NCBI RefSeq assembly: GCF_003725775.1
Contig: NZ_RJSG01000001.1
Span: 186,262-250,261, forward strand
Reading direction: 5' to 3'
DNA: 64,000 bases
DNA from: Nocardioides marmorisolisilvae
GTDB taxonomy: Bacteria; Actinomycetota; Actinomycetes; Propionibacteriales; Nocardioidaceae
In this document: one piece after another, positions 1 to 10,150 of the stretch
Position numbering within the stretch: position 1 is the stretch's first letter
Layout of the letters: the number at the start of each line of letters is the position of its first letter
Notes under the pieces: model-generated
What the model was told of the DNA's origin: nothing
The model's database searches: none
What the model saw: the letters and a program-made list of their open reading frames with translations, nothing else
Program-made: the position numbers and the translations under genes

Positions 1-465
1 GAGGATCAGCCCGCAGCGTGCCAGCAGCGACCGGTCCGTGAAGGACTCCAGCACCGCGAGCTCGCCGCCGCGCTTGGCGGCTGCGTAGTCCTCGGCGGCG
101 GTGCTCGCCGGGTCGCCCTCGACCACCGGCGCGGACTCGTCGGCGCCCGGAGCGATCGGCCAGGTGTAGACCGAGCGGCTGGAGACGTACCCGTAGTGCC
201 CGACCCGGTCGGCCAGGAGCCGGGCGCTCTGCTGGACCACCACCGGTTCGGAGGACCAGGTGTCGAAGACCGCGTCCCAGGTGTCCGTCCCCAGCGCCGC
301 GTCGAGCGCGGCGGCATCGGTCCGGTCCGCCGTACGGGATTCGACTCCAGGAGCGGGTGCGACGCTGCCCCGGTTGAGGGTGGTGACCTCGTGGCCCAGC
401 GCCAGCGCGGTCTCGACGTACGCGCGTCCGACGTGGTGGGTGCCGCCCATGACCAGGAGCCGCAT
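1..465 (-). CDS. NAD(P)-binding epimerase/dehydratase family protein (3' end outside window)
   Basis: Only the first 155 residues are inside the window; the gene runs off the left edge. The N-terminus MRLLVMGGTHHVGRAYVE has the glycine-rich nucleotide-binding pattern of extended short-chain dehydrogenases, followed by a beta-alpha unit ending in TTLNRG. A YAAAK segment near residue 136 fits the YxxxK catalytic pair. The ATG overlaps the TGA of the upstream MFS gene by one base (TGATG), so it is probably translationally coupled as the last visible gene of the SMR/ABC-F/MFS operon. Substrate unknown; it may modify a sugar or nucleotide-linked compound. Confidence 0.75.
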   Translation of the reverse strand, partial: MRLLVMGGTHHVGRAYVETALALGHEVTTLNRGSVAPAPGVESRTADRTDAAALDAALGTDTWDAVFDTWSSEPVVVQQSARLLADRVGHYGYVSSRSVYTWPIAPGADESAPVVEGDPASTAAEDYAAAKRGGELAVLESFTDRSLLARCGLIL

Positions 466-1669
466 CAGCTCGTCCTCACCAGGCGGCGGACGTCGCGCGA
501 GGACAGCGCGAGCAGGCTGGACCCGCCCATCACCGCGGCGACGACGATCAGCCAGGTGTCGTAGCCGACGGCGGTGGCGATCGGCCCGGTGAGCGCGAGG
601 CCGAGCGGGCGCGCCACGAACGAGCCGACCACGTCGAAGGAGAAGACCCGCGCCAACTTGTCCGGCGGCACGTTCTGCACGATCGAGATCTCCCAGTTCT
701 GGTCGAAGATCTCCAGGCCGAGACCGTGCAGGGCGGCGCCGAGCAGGATCACCCACAGCTGGTCGGAGACGGCCATCGCGAGCGGGAAGCAGGCGGTCAG
801 CGCCAGGCACGCGGTGCCGATGCGCAAGCCGTGCTTGGGGCGCCAGCGCAGGTTGAGCAGGCCGCCCAGCATGAACCCGGCCATCAGCGCGGCGAGCGCC
901 CATCCCCAGGCGGCCTCGCCGATCGCCTTCTTGACCACGATCGGGCCGAGCACGCCCTGCGCCCCGCCGTAGAACAGGTGGTAGAGCAGCGCCTGCCCGA
1001 TCAGCAGCCACAGCCAGGTGTGCCGGAAGACCTCGACGGCGCCCTCGCGCATCTCGGCGAGCATCCGCTGCCGCTCGCCGCCTCCGGTGACGGCCGGTAC
1101 GTCGATCAGGTGGTAGCTCAAGCCGGCGATGGCGAAGGTGGCTGCGTCGATCCCGATCGCCCACCCCGGCCCGAACCCGGCGACCAGCAGGCCCGCGACC
1201 GAGAAGCCGAGGACCTGGGCGCCGTTCTGGAGCAGCCGGCGCAGCGCCACCGCCGAGGAGAGGTCCTCGGCCGGCACGGTCTGCGGGGTCAGGGCCGAGG
1301 ACGACGGTCCGCTCAGCGCACCCATCACGCCGTTCAGCGCACCGATGGCGGCCAGCAGCGGGATCGAGGACCAGCCGCCGATCAGCGACGCCGCGATCAC
1401 GGTCTGGGTGACCGCCGCTCCGGCCGAGGAACCCTGCATCATCAGGTGCCGCGGGACCCGGTCCCCCAGGACGCCGCCGAACAGCGTGGTGACGACCTCG
1501 GCGAGGGCGAAGGAGGCCACCACCAGGCCGAGCTCGGTCGGTGAGCCACCCAGGTCGAGCACGGCGAACGCGAGCGCGACCGGCGTGATCGCGTTGCCCA
1601 GCGAGTTCACCCCGGCGCCGATGGCCAGGAACCGGAAGTTGCGGTGGCGGAGCACCCCGAGAGTGGCGT

Positions 1670-1673
<4 letters not shown>
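465..1673 (-). CDS. MFS transporter
   Basis: A 402-residue hydrophobic protein with about twelve predicted membrane helices and a loop after helix 2 reading GGVLGDRVPRHLMM, which matches the MFS motif A pattern (G-x3-D-R). The overall character (NSLGNAITPVALAF near the start, a DQNWE segment in the C-terminal half) resembles drug or siderophore exporters of the MefA/EntS type. Its ATG overlaps the stop of the ABC-F gene in an ATGA, and its own stop overlaps the next start, so it sits in the middle of a tightly coupled operon. Family context and the TetR-controlled operon suggest efflux; the substrate cannot be told. Confidence 0.8.
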
Positions 1674-3355
<1,682 letters not shown>

Positions 3356-3396
3356 GAGGGGCGATTCTCCCTGCTCAGGGCCTCCGACGCACGGGG

Positions 3397-3726
3397 TTAT
3401 CCGTGAGTGCCCACCATGTTCAGGCCCACCACCCCGGCAATGATCATGGCCAGCGAGGCGGCCTTGACCCATCCCATGGACTCGCCGAGGAAGATCATCC
3501 CGATCACCGCGACCGCAGCGGTCCCGACCCCGGCCCAGACCGCGTAGGCGACGGAGACCGGCATCGAGCGCACGACCAGGGCCAGCATCCAGATCGAGAG
3601 CCCGTAGCCGGTGACGACCACGACGCTCCAGAACGGGTCGGTGAACCCGTGCGCCTTGGGCAGGAGCGCCGTTGCCCCCACCTCCACGCCGATCGCCACT
3701 GCCAGCAGCACTGCTGCGCCCCACAT
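3397..3726 (-). CDS. SMR family multidrug efflux protein
   Basis: A 109-residue protein with four membrane helices, the usual size for small multidrug resistance transporters (EmrE/QacE/SugE type). The membrane-embedded acidic residue is Glu15 in AIGVEVGAT, equivalent to EmrE Glu14. The helix 3-4 region has the SVAYAVWAGVGTA pattern typical of the family. I chose the ATG at 3726 over one at 3780, because AGAGGA lies upstream at suitable spacing and the longer version would extend through both operators. First gene of the operon, 41 bases before the ABC-F gene and divergent from tetR. Expected to export cationic compounds by proton antiport. Confidence 0.87.
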   Translation of the reverse strand: MWGAAVLLAVAIGVEVGATALLPKAHGFTDPFWSVVVVTGYGLSIWMLALVVRSMPVSVAYAVWAGVGTAAVAVIGMIFLGESMGWVKAASLAMIIAGVVGLNMVGTHG

Positions 3727-3743
3727 CCGAATCACGTCCTCTA

Positions 3744-3772
3744 GTTCTATGTAGCACTCGCTACATAGCCAA
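3744..3772 (-). promoter_or_regulatory. Promoter of the SMR/ABC-F/MFS operon
   Basis: Reading the minus strand, TTGGCT (3772-3767) and TAGAAC (3749-3744) are separated by exactly 17 bases, and operator 1 fills that spacer. This is a good fit to a vegetative actinobacterial promoter and places transcription start roughly 12-15 bases before the SMR ATG. Confidence 0.6.
3748..3767. promoter_or_regulatory. Operator 1: palindrome for the adjacent TetR regulator
   Basis: Perfect 8-base arms TATGTAGC and GCTACATA around ACTC. It lies in the spacer of the SMR promoter, so a bound regulator would block RNA polymerase. The core TGTAGC-ACTC-GCTACA is repeated at 3773-3788. Assignment to the neighbouring TetR protein is inference from position. 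Confidence 0.8.
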
Positions 3773-3788
3773 TGTAGCACTCGCTACA
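3773..3788. promoter_or_regulatory. Operator 2: second copy of the palindrome
   Basis: Same 16-base core as operator 1 (TGTAGC-ACTC-GCTACA), with its centre 23 bases away, about two helical turns. It overlaps the expected -35 zone of the tetR promoter, so it probably mediates autoregulation. Confidence 0.78.
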
Positions 3789-3797
3789 CGAGACCGC

Positions 3798-3803
3798 TAA
3801 TCT
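3798..3803 (+). promoter_or_regulatory. -10 element of tetR, leaderless start
   Basis: TAATCT is followed by exactly six bases and then the ATG at 3810. No Shine-Dalgarno sequence is present, so the mRNA probably begins at or next to the start codon. Confidence 0.6.
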
Positions 3804-3809
3804 GTTTCC

Positions 3810-4367
3810 ATGGCCGAGCACCACCGCGAGGAGCTCCTCGAGCGCGCGACCGACTACGTGCTCGCCCACGGCCTGATCGGGCTCTCGCTGCGGCCGCTCG
3901 CCGCGGAGATCGGCACCAGCGACCGGATGCTGATCTACCACTTCGCCAACCGCGACGCCCTGGTCTCGGCGGTGGTCGCGCGCACCAACGAGCGCGCCAT
4001 GGCCGCGGTCGCTGCACTGCCCGGTGCTCGCAGCATCCGCGCCGGGGTGAACCAGCTCTGGGCGGCGTACCGGACCGAGCCGCTGAACAGCTGCATGGAC
4101 GTCTACTGCCAGGCCGCGGCCACCGGGCTGATCGGGCGCGAGCCCTACCTGACCGATGCTCGGGCCAGCGGCGAGCTCTGGGCCGGAGCGCTGCGCGGCT
4201 ACCTGATCCGCTGCGGCGCCCCGCAGCGCCGGGTCGCACGCCTCGTCACGTTGGTGGACTCAGCCCTCTACGGGTTCCACCTGGACCTGATCACCGACGA
4301 CCCGGACGAGCTCGCCCGCGGGGTCGACGACCTGGCTCGCGCGGCCGAGGCGCTGGCCGTCGGCTAA
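3810..4367 (+). CDS. TetR family transcriptional regulator
   Basis: A 185-residue protein with a classic TetR N-terminus: the helix-turn-helix lies at about residues 25-46 (SLRPLAAEIGTSDRMLIYHF). The C-terminal ligand-binding region is variable and gives no hint of the ligand. The gene faces the SMR/ABC-F/MFS operon across an intergenic region with two identical palindromes, the standard arrangement for a local repressor. It appears leaderless (TAATCT six bases before ATG). Its 3' end overlaps the convergent glycosyltransferase gene by four bases. Confidence 0.9.
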   Translation: MAEHHREELLERATDYVLAHGLIGLSLRPLAAEIGTSDRMLIYHFANRDALVSAVVARTNERAMAAVAALPGARSIRAGVNQLWAAYRTEPLNSCMDVYCQAAATGLIGREPYLTDARASGELWAGALRGYLIRCGAPQRRVARLVTLVDSALYGFHLDLITDDPDELARGVDDLARAAEALAVG

Positions 4368-5809
4368 CCCAGGAAGACGAACCGCGACCAGAGCCGTGAC
4401 CACGGCTCCACCGGTGCCGCGCAGAAGAACAGCGGGGCCCCGTCCTCGTCGTTGTCGATGCCGTGGACCTCGTGGAGCCGGCCGAGGCGCTGGACCGAGG
4501 TGCAGGACCGAGCCAGGGTCGCCCGATCCAGCCCCACGGCCAGCACGGGCGCCGATCGCGGCGGCGGGCCCCACCGTCCGAAGCCGTTGTGCCCGCTGTG
4601 CGCGGCCGGGAGGCCGAGGTCCGGGCCGAACCGGTCCACCGCGCCGGCCTCCCCGTAGTTGTCGGTGAGGATCGCGGTCCCGGCCGGGAGCCGGTGGTAC
4701 GCAGCCGCGATCTGGTCGACGTACGCCGGCCAGCCGATCGTCTCCCCCGCGTCGTAGTTCACGTCGACCGCGACCTGCGCGTCCTTGGCGGGGAGCAGCG
4801 GCAGCACGAACACCAGGACCGGCGTGCTGAGCACCAGCAGTGCCGGTACGACCCAGGTCCGGGCCCGGTCCACGAACGGCTGTGCGCCGGCAGCCAGGAA
4901 CAGCGGCAGGAACCCCGAGAGGTAGTACGGCTTGCCGCCGGCGACCAGGACCAGCACGGTCAGGACCAGGAAGGCGACCGGGAGGCAACGCAGCGTCCGG
5001 TCCCGGAGCAGCCGGAACAGCCCGGTCAGCCACAGCGGAGCGAGCCACGGTCCGGCCTGGAGGATCACCATCGGCAGGAACGCGATCCGCGACTGGGAGC
5101 TGCCCGAACCTCCGTTCGCGATGTTGTCGGCGATCTCGCTCTGCGGCCAGCCGTGGTCGGCCTGCCAGAGCAGGTAGGGCGCCGCCAGGACGAGCGCGAC
5201 CAGCACCGCCAGGTACGGGCCGGGCTCGCGGAACCAGTGCCGTGGTCCGACCAGCGCGACCGCGACACCCACGGCGGCCACCAGGGCCAGCACGAGGATG
5301 TTGAACTCGGACGTCACCCCGGCGAGGAGTCCGAGCGCGAGCCAGGAGCGGATCCCTGCCGAGCCCGCGAGGATCCGCACCAGCAGGGCGACGACCGCGG
5401 TGCCACCGAGGAGTGCGAACGTCGAGGTGCTCAGCAGGTGGCCCGTACCGAGGACGAACCCGCACATCGCTGTCGTCGTGGCCGCCACCACCTGACCGTT
5501 GCGCCGGGCGCCGAGGTCGCGGGCCGTGAGCCCCGCCAGCAGCACCACCGTGGTCGCGGCCAGTGTCGAGGGCAGTCGGAGCGCGATCAGCGATCCCGGA
5601 GCGACGATGTCGGCGAGCCGGGCCAGCAGCGGCACCAGCGGCGGCTGGTCGGGGTAGCCCCAGGCGGGGTGGTGCCCCGCGGCCAGGAAGTACAGCTCGT
5701 CGCGGTGGTAGCCGTACCGACCCGAGAAGACCAGCAGCGTGAGCCCGAGGACCGCGGCGACCGCACCCACCTCGCGACGCGCGAACGCGGGCCTCTCGGT
5801 CGTCTGCAC
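4364..5809 (-). CDS. Family 39 type (ArnT/PMT-like) membrane glycosyltransferase
   Basis: A 481-residue polytopic membrane protein. After the first helix comes a loop with RDELYF and GYPDQPP at about residues 36-57; this conserved acidic pair (Asp37-Glu38) and PDQPPL motif mark the glycosyltransferase 39-like family, which uses polyprenyl-phosphate sugars at the outer face of the membrane. Start is GTG at 5809 with GGGAG nine bases upstream. It begins 21 bases after the ppdK stop, so it may be co-transcribed with ppdK. The acceptor (protein, lipid or wall polymer) is unknown. Confidence 0.72.
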   Translation of the reverse strand: MQTTERPAFARREVGAVAAVLGLTLLVFSGRYGYHRDELYFLAAGHHPAWGYPDQPPLVPLLARLADIVAPGSLIALRLPSTLAATTVVLLAGLTARDLGARRNGQVVAATTTAMCGFVLGTGHLLSTSTFALLGGTAVVALLVRILAGSAGIRSWLALGLLAGVTSEFNILVLALVAAVGVAVALVGPRHWFREPGPYLAVLVALVLAAPYLLWQADHGWPQSEIADNIANGGSGSSQSRIAFLPMVILQAGPWLAPLWLTGLFRLLRDRTLRCLPVAFLVLTVLVLVAGGKPYYLSGFLPLFLAAGAQPFVDRARTWVVPALLVLSTPVLVFVLPLLPAKDAQVAVDVNYDAGETIGWPAYVDQIAAAYHRLPAGTAILTDNYGEAGAVDRFGPDLGLPAAHSGHNGFGRWGPPPRSAPVLAVGLDRATLARSCTSVQRLGRLHEVHGIDNDEDGAPLFFCAAPVEPWSRLWSRFVFLG

Positions 5810-5830
5810 GACGTCAGGCTCCCGTCACCG

Positions 5831-8494
5831 TCAGCGGTACGTCAACGCCGCGCGACCGGCCTCCAGCCGCGCCACCGGGACCCGGTACGGCGAGCAGGAG
5901 ACGTAGTCGAGGCCGACCTGGTCGAAGAAGTGGATCGAGGCCGGGTCGCCGCCGTGCTCGCCGCACACGCCGACGTGCAGGTCGGGCCGGGTCGAGCGGC
6001 CCTTCTCGAAGCCGATGCGCACCAGTGAACCGACGCCGAGGGTGTCGAGCGACTCGAAGGGCGAGACGTCGAAGACGCCGTTCTCCAGGTAGGTGGAGAA
6101 GAAGGAGGACTCCACGTCGTCCCGGGAGAAGCCCCAGGTCATCTGGGTCAGGTCGTTGGTCCCGAACGAGAAGAACTCGGCCGACTTGGCGATCCGGTCG
6201 GCCAGCACCGCTGCCCGCGGCAGCTCGATCATGGTGCCGACCTTGTGCGACACCGCGCCGCGCTCGGCCTCGATCTCAGCTGCGACCTCTTCGATCCGCC
6301 GGCGCACGATCTCGAACTCCCGGACGCTGGCCACCAGCGGGATCATGATCTCCGGCTGCGGGTCTCCCCCGGCCGCACGGCGGTCGGCGGCGGCCTCGAG
6401 GATCGCGCGGGCCTGCATCTCGAACAGGCCCGGGATGGCGATGCCGAGCCGCACCCCGCGCAGTCCCAGCATCGGGTTCTGCTCGTGCAGGCGCTTCACG
6501 TGCTCGAGCAGGACCCGGTCGTGCTCGTCGGCGTTACCGGCCGCCTCGGCCAGGGCCACCTTGACCGACAGCTCGGTGAGGTCGGGCAGGAACTCGTGCA
6601 GGGGCGGGTCGATCAGCCGGATGGTCACCGGGTAGCCGTCCATCGCCTCGAGGATCTCGGTGAAGTCCTGGCGCTGGAGCGGCAGCAGGGCAGCGAGCGC
6701 CGTCCCCTGCGCCTCGGTGCTCTCGGCCACGATCAGGTCCTCGACGAGCTGGCGCCGGTCGCCGAGGAACATGTGCTCGGTCCGGCACAGCCCGATGCCC
6801 TCCGCGCCGAAGCGGCGGGCCCGGGCAGCGTCCTCGGGGGTGTCCGCGTTGGCCCGCACCCGCAGTCGGCGTACGGAGTCCGCGCGGGCCATCGTGTCGG
6901 CGACTGCCGTGACCAACGGGTCCTCGTCGTGCTCGCCCTCGAAGTGGCGCACCACCAGTGATGGGCTGACCGGGACCGCGCCGGCGAGCACCTCACCCGT
7001 GGTGCCGTCGATCGAGATGACGTCGCCCTCGGCGACGGTGCGGCCCTCACGGGTCGTGAACTTCTTCGCGCGGGTGTCGACGTCGAGCGCTTCGGCGCCG
7101 CAGACGCAGGTGCGCCCCATCCCCCGGGCGACCACCGCAGCGTGCGAGGTCTTGCCGCCGCGACTCGTGAGGATGCCGCGGGCGGCGACCATCCCGTGCA
7201 GGTCGTCGGGGTTGGTCTCCTTGCGGACCAGGATCACGTCCTCGCCCCGCTCGGCCCACGCCACCGCGGTCGCGGAGTCGAAGACGGCCTTGCCGACGGC
7301 CGCTCCCGGCGAGGCACCCATGCCGGTGGCGAGCAGGTCGCGCTCGGCCTCGGCGTCGAAGCGGGGGAACATCAACTGCGCGAGCTGGGCGCCCGTGACC
7401 CGGCGAAGGGCCTCGTCGTCGTCGATGATCCCCTCGGCGAGCATGTGCCGGGCGATCCGGAACGCCGCCTCGGGCGTGCGCTTGCCGACCCGGGTCTGGA
7501 GCATCCAGAGCTTGCCGCGCTCGATGGTGAACTCGATGTCGCACATGTCGTCGTAGTGGTTCTCGAGCAGCTCCATGATCCGCAGCAGCTCGTCGTACGA
7601 GGTCTTGTCGATGCGCTCGAGGTCGGCCAGCGGCAAGGTGTTCCGGATGCCGGCGACGACGTCCTCGCCCTGGGCGTTCTCCAGGTAGTCGCCGTAGATG
7701 CCCTGGGCGCCGGTCGACGGGTCGCGGGTGAAGGCAACGCCGGTGCCCGAGCCGGCGCCGCGGTTGCCGAAGACCATCGCGATGACGGTGACCGCGGTGC
7801 CGAGGTCGTCGGGGATGCGCTCCTGGCGCCGGTAGAGCCGGGCACGGTCGGTGTTCCAGGACTCGAAGACGGCGGTGGTCGCCAGGTCGAGCTGCTCGCG
7901 GGGGTCCTGCGGGAACTCGCGCCCGGCGTGCTCGACGATCAACTTCTGGTACGTCGCCACCAGGCCCTCGAGGTCGCCGGCGTCGAGGTCGGTGTCGGCG
8001 GTGACGCCCTTGCCGGCCTTGAGCTCGTCCAGGGCGTCCGCGAAGACGTCGTGCTCGACGCCCATCACGGTTCCGCCGAACATCTGCAGCAGCCGCCGGT
8101 AGGAGTCCCAGGCGAACCGCGGGTCAGCTGCGGAGTCCGCCAGGCCGTGCACGGAGGCGTCGTTGAGCCCGACGTTGAGGACGGTCTCCATCATCCCGGG
8201 CATCGAGAACTTGGCACCGGAACGGACCGCGACCAGCAGCGGGTCGTCTGAGGCGCCCAGCCGCTTGCCCATCGTCGCCTCGAGAGTGGCCAGGTGGGCG
8301 GTCACCTCGGCCGCCAGCGTGTCGGGGTGCCGTCCGGTGGCCATGAATTCGCGGCAGGCGTCGGTGCTGATCACGAACCCGGGCGGGACCGGCAGACCGA
8401 TGTTGGTCATCTCGGCCAGGTTGGCGCCCTTGCCGCCGAGCAGGTCCTTCTGGTCCTTGTTCCCCTCGGCGAAGTCGTAGACGAACGTTGCCAT
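5831..8494 (-). CDS. ppdK: Pyruvate, phosphate dikinase
   Basis: An 887-residue enzyme matching the family length. It interconverts pyruvate, ATP and phosphate with phosphoenolpyruvate, AMP and diphosphate. The N-terminal ATP-grasp domain starts with DLLGGKGANLAEM (18-30). The phosphohistidine domain carries TSRGGKTSHAAVVARGMG with catalytic His451. The C-terminal PEP/pyruvate barrel has RTEHMF and the VCGEHGGDP loop with its catalytic Cys near residue 842. On the minus strand TAATGA lies six bases before the ATG, so a leaderless mRNA is possible. Likely role: gluconeogenic or PPi-linked glycolytic flux. Confidence 0.96.
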   Translation of the reverse strand: MATFVYDFAEGNKDQKDLLGGKGANLAEMTNIGLPVPPGFVISTDACREFMATGRHPDTLAAEVTAHLATLEATMGKRLGASDDPLLVAVRSGAKFSMPGMMETVLNVGLNDASVHGLADSAADPRFAWDSYRRLLQMFGGTVMGVEHDVFADALDELKAGKGVTADTDLDAGDLEGLVATYQKLIVEHAGREFPQDPREQLDLATTAVFESWNTDRARLYRRQERIPDDLGTAVTVIAMVFGNRGAGSGTGVAFTRDPSTGAQGIYGDYLENAQGEDVVAGIRNTLPLADLERIDKTSYDELLRIMELLENHYDDMCDIEFTIERGKLWMLQTRVGKRTPEAAFRIARHMLAEGIIDDDEALRRVTGAQLAQLMFPRFDAEAERDLLATGMGASPGAAVGKAVFDSATAVAWAERGEDVILVRKETNPDDLHGMVAARGILTSRGGKTSHAAVVARGMGRTCVCGAEALDVDTRAKKFTTREGRTVAEGDVISIDGTTGEVLAGAVPVSPSLVVRHFEGEHDEDPLVTAVADTMARADSVRRLRVRANADTPEDAARARRFGAEGIGLCRTEHMFLGDRRQLVEDLIVAESTEAQGTALAALLPLQRQDFTEILEAMDGYPVTIRLIDPPLHEFLPDLTELSVKVALAEAAGNADEHDRVLLEHVKRLHEQNPMLGLRGVRLGIAIPGLFEMQARAILEAAADRRAAGGDPQPEIMIPLVASVREFEIVRRRIEEVAAEIEAERGAVSHKVGTMIELPRAAVLADRIAKSAEFFSFGTNDLTQMTWGFSRDDVESSFFSTYLENGVFDVSPFESLDTLGVGSLVRIGFEKGRSTRPDLHVGVCGEHGGDPASIHFFDQVGLDYVSCSPYRVPVARLEAGRAALTYR

Positions 8495-8539
8495 GAAGCA
8501 TCATTACCCACCGGCGCGGCCGGGACGCTCAGGCGCGCG

Positions 8540-9454
8540 TCACGGGGTCAGCCGGGTGACCGTTCCGGTGAAGCTGGTCGCGTACAACGCGGCCGGGTCC
8601 CAGCCGGGCCCAGCACCGAACCGCACGGAGGACACGAACGGGATCCCCGAGGCGATCGTGCAGACCGCACCGCTGTCCGGGTCGACCCGGACGACCTGGC
8701 CCGCGACGTTGAGGGCCACGTACAGGTAGCCGTCCGCGCCCCGGGTGAGGTCGTCGGCCGAGTTCAGCGGACCGAGGCCGGGGATCTTGATCTTGCGCGG
8801 CGCTGCGTTCGGGGCCGCGAGGTCGACCACGTTGATCACGGTGCCGAGGTCGAAGGTGGAGTCGACGTAGAGCAAGCCGCGCTCGGCGTCGACGGCCATC
8901 CCGTTGGTCGAGGTCGCGGCGGTCGCGAACGGGGTGGCGACGCCGGCCGGTGTCACCCGTGTCATGGTCGCCCTCGCGCCGAGCACGTCACGGCTGACCA
9001 CGAAGTCCCCGCCGGGCAGCCGGATCAGCCCGTTCGGCATGACGAGCCCGGTGGCCACCGTGCTCACCACCCCGGTGTCCAGGTCGACCGCGTTGATCGC
9101 CCCGTCGGGCTTGTTGAAGAGCCCCGAGGCGAACCCGTTCCCGCTGTTGAAGTACACCGTGCGTCCGTCGACGACGAGCCCGCCGGGAGAGGCCACGTTC
9201 GGGACCACGGTGCTGCGGGTGCCGTCGGCGGCGAGCCGGCGCAGGCCGCCCGGCGTACCGGCCAGGCTGCTCTCGGAGAGCAGCATCCCGCCGGTGCCGT
9301 CGAACGCGAGGTTCTCCAGGGTCCCGTAGCCGCGCGCGACCGGGGTCTTGGTCCAGGCCGGGCAGGCCACCGCGGTCGAGGGCGAGGGATCCAGCGCCAC
9401 CAGGGCGGCCGCCGCCAGCACGGCAGCGGTGAGGGCTCGGAGCAGACGGGTCAT
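8540..9454 (-). CDS. Secreted SMP-30/NHL-like beta-propeller protein
   Basis: A 304-residue protein with a clear signal peptide (MTRLLRALTAAVLAAAALVA, cleavage probably near STAVA at 25-29). The rest is a series of blade-like repeats such as GTLENLAFDGTGGMLLSE, TNGMAVDAERGLLYVD and ADGYLYVALN, typical of SMP-30/gluconolactonase or NHL propellers. A GAAAGG sequence six bases before the ATG supports the start. It may be a secreted lactonase or a binding protein; I could not identify catalytic metal ligands with confidence. It lies alone on the minus strand, 45 bases from ppdK. Confidence 0.65.
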   Translation of the reverse strand: MTRLLRALTAAVLAAAALVALDPSPSTAVACPAWTKTPVARGYGTLENLAFDGTGGMLLSESSLAGTPGGLRRLAADGTRSTVVPNVASPGGLVVDGRTVYFNSGNGFASGLFNKPDGAINAVDLDTGVVSTVATGLVMPNGLIRLPGGDFVVSRDVLGARATMTRVTPAGVATPFATAATSTNGMAVDAERGLLYVDSTFDLGTVINVVDLAAPNAAPRKIKIPGLGPLNSADDLTRGADGYLYVALNVAGQVVRVDPDSGAVCTIASGIPFVSSVRFGAGPGWDPAALYATSFTGTVTRLTP

Positions 9455-9492
9455 CGGGTGCCTTTCGTCAGGGGCCCGATCCCGGGCTCACC

Positions 9493-10098
9493 CTAGCCGC
9501 GGCGCGACTCCAGCACCCGGAAACCCTTGGCGCTGTGCACCTTGGCCGTCGGGAAGCCCTGCTCGGTCAGCCACTCGGCGAGCGAGTCGGAACCGAGGTT
9601 CTTGCCGACGACCAGTCGCGCCCGTCCCTCGGGCGCGAGCCGTGGGAGCCAGCGGAGCAGCAGCTCGTGCAGCGCGTCCTTGCCGATCCGGATGGGCGGG
9701 TTCGACCAGATCTCGTCGTACGTCGCGTCGGGGTCGATCTGGTCGGGCAGCGCAGCCGTGAACTGGTCGGCGACACCGAGCTGGGCCGCGTTCTCGTTGG
9801 CCAGCAGCACGGCCCGCTCGTTGACGTCCACCGCGGTGACCGTGCACCCGGGGACCGCGATCGCGACCGCCAGCCCGATGACCCCGTAGCCGCAGCCCAG
9901 GTCCAGGACGGTGGTCGCGTTCACCGGCGGCGCCTCCTCGCGCAGCAGCACGCCGGTGCCGATGTCCAGGCGCCCCTGGGCGAAGACCCCGGACCCCGAG
10001 GTGAGCTCGAGCCAGTGGCCCCAGACGTTGGCCCGCACCGGCACCCGCTTGAACGGGGCCTGCGGGTCGGCGGTGAAGTAGTGCTCGTCCTCAGCCAT
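9493..10098 (-). CDS. RsmC-like SAM-dependent methyltransferase
   Basis: A 201-residue class I methyltransferase. The SAM-binding motif VLDLGCGYGVIGL lies at about 64-76, and the substrate motif SNPPIRIG at 132-139 is the NPP(Y/F/I) signature of enzymes that methylate exocyclic amines in nucleic acids. Similarity to the C-terminal half of RsmC (16S rRNA m2G1207) makes rRNA guanine the likely target, but the N-terminal RsmC domain is absent, as is usual for short actinobacterial versions. I prefer the ATG at 10098; one at 10107 adds only three residues, and neither has a good ribosome-binding site. Divergent from the flavoprotein gene. Confidence 0.75.
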   Translation of the reverse strand: MAEDEHYFTADPQAPFKRVPVRANVWGHWLELTSGSGVFAQGRLDIGTGVLLREEAPPVNATTVLDLGCGYGVIGLAVAIAVPGCTVTAVDVNERAVLLANENAAQLGVADQFTAALPDQIDPDATYDEIWSNPPIRIGKDALHELLLRWLPRLAPEGRARLVVGKNLGSDSLAEWLTEQGFPTAKVHSAKGFRVLESRRG

Positions 10099-10138
10099 GG
10101 TGCCCATATTGCCCGTGCACCCCGCGGCCGCGCTGACC

Positions 10139-10144
10139 TAGGCT
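10139..10144 (+). promoter_or_regulatory. -10 element of the flavoprotein gene, leaderless start
   Basis: TAGGCT is followed by six bases and then the GTG at 10151, with no Shine-Dalgarno. The same spacing recurs at several other starts in this window. Confidence 0.5.
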
Positions 10145-10150
10145 CACCAC

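Noticed and set aside
3356-3757. Extension of the ABC-F gene to a start at 3757
   Set aside because: It would run through the SMR gene and an operator, has no family similarity, and GTG 3355 has a ribosome-binding site.
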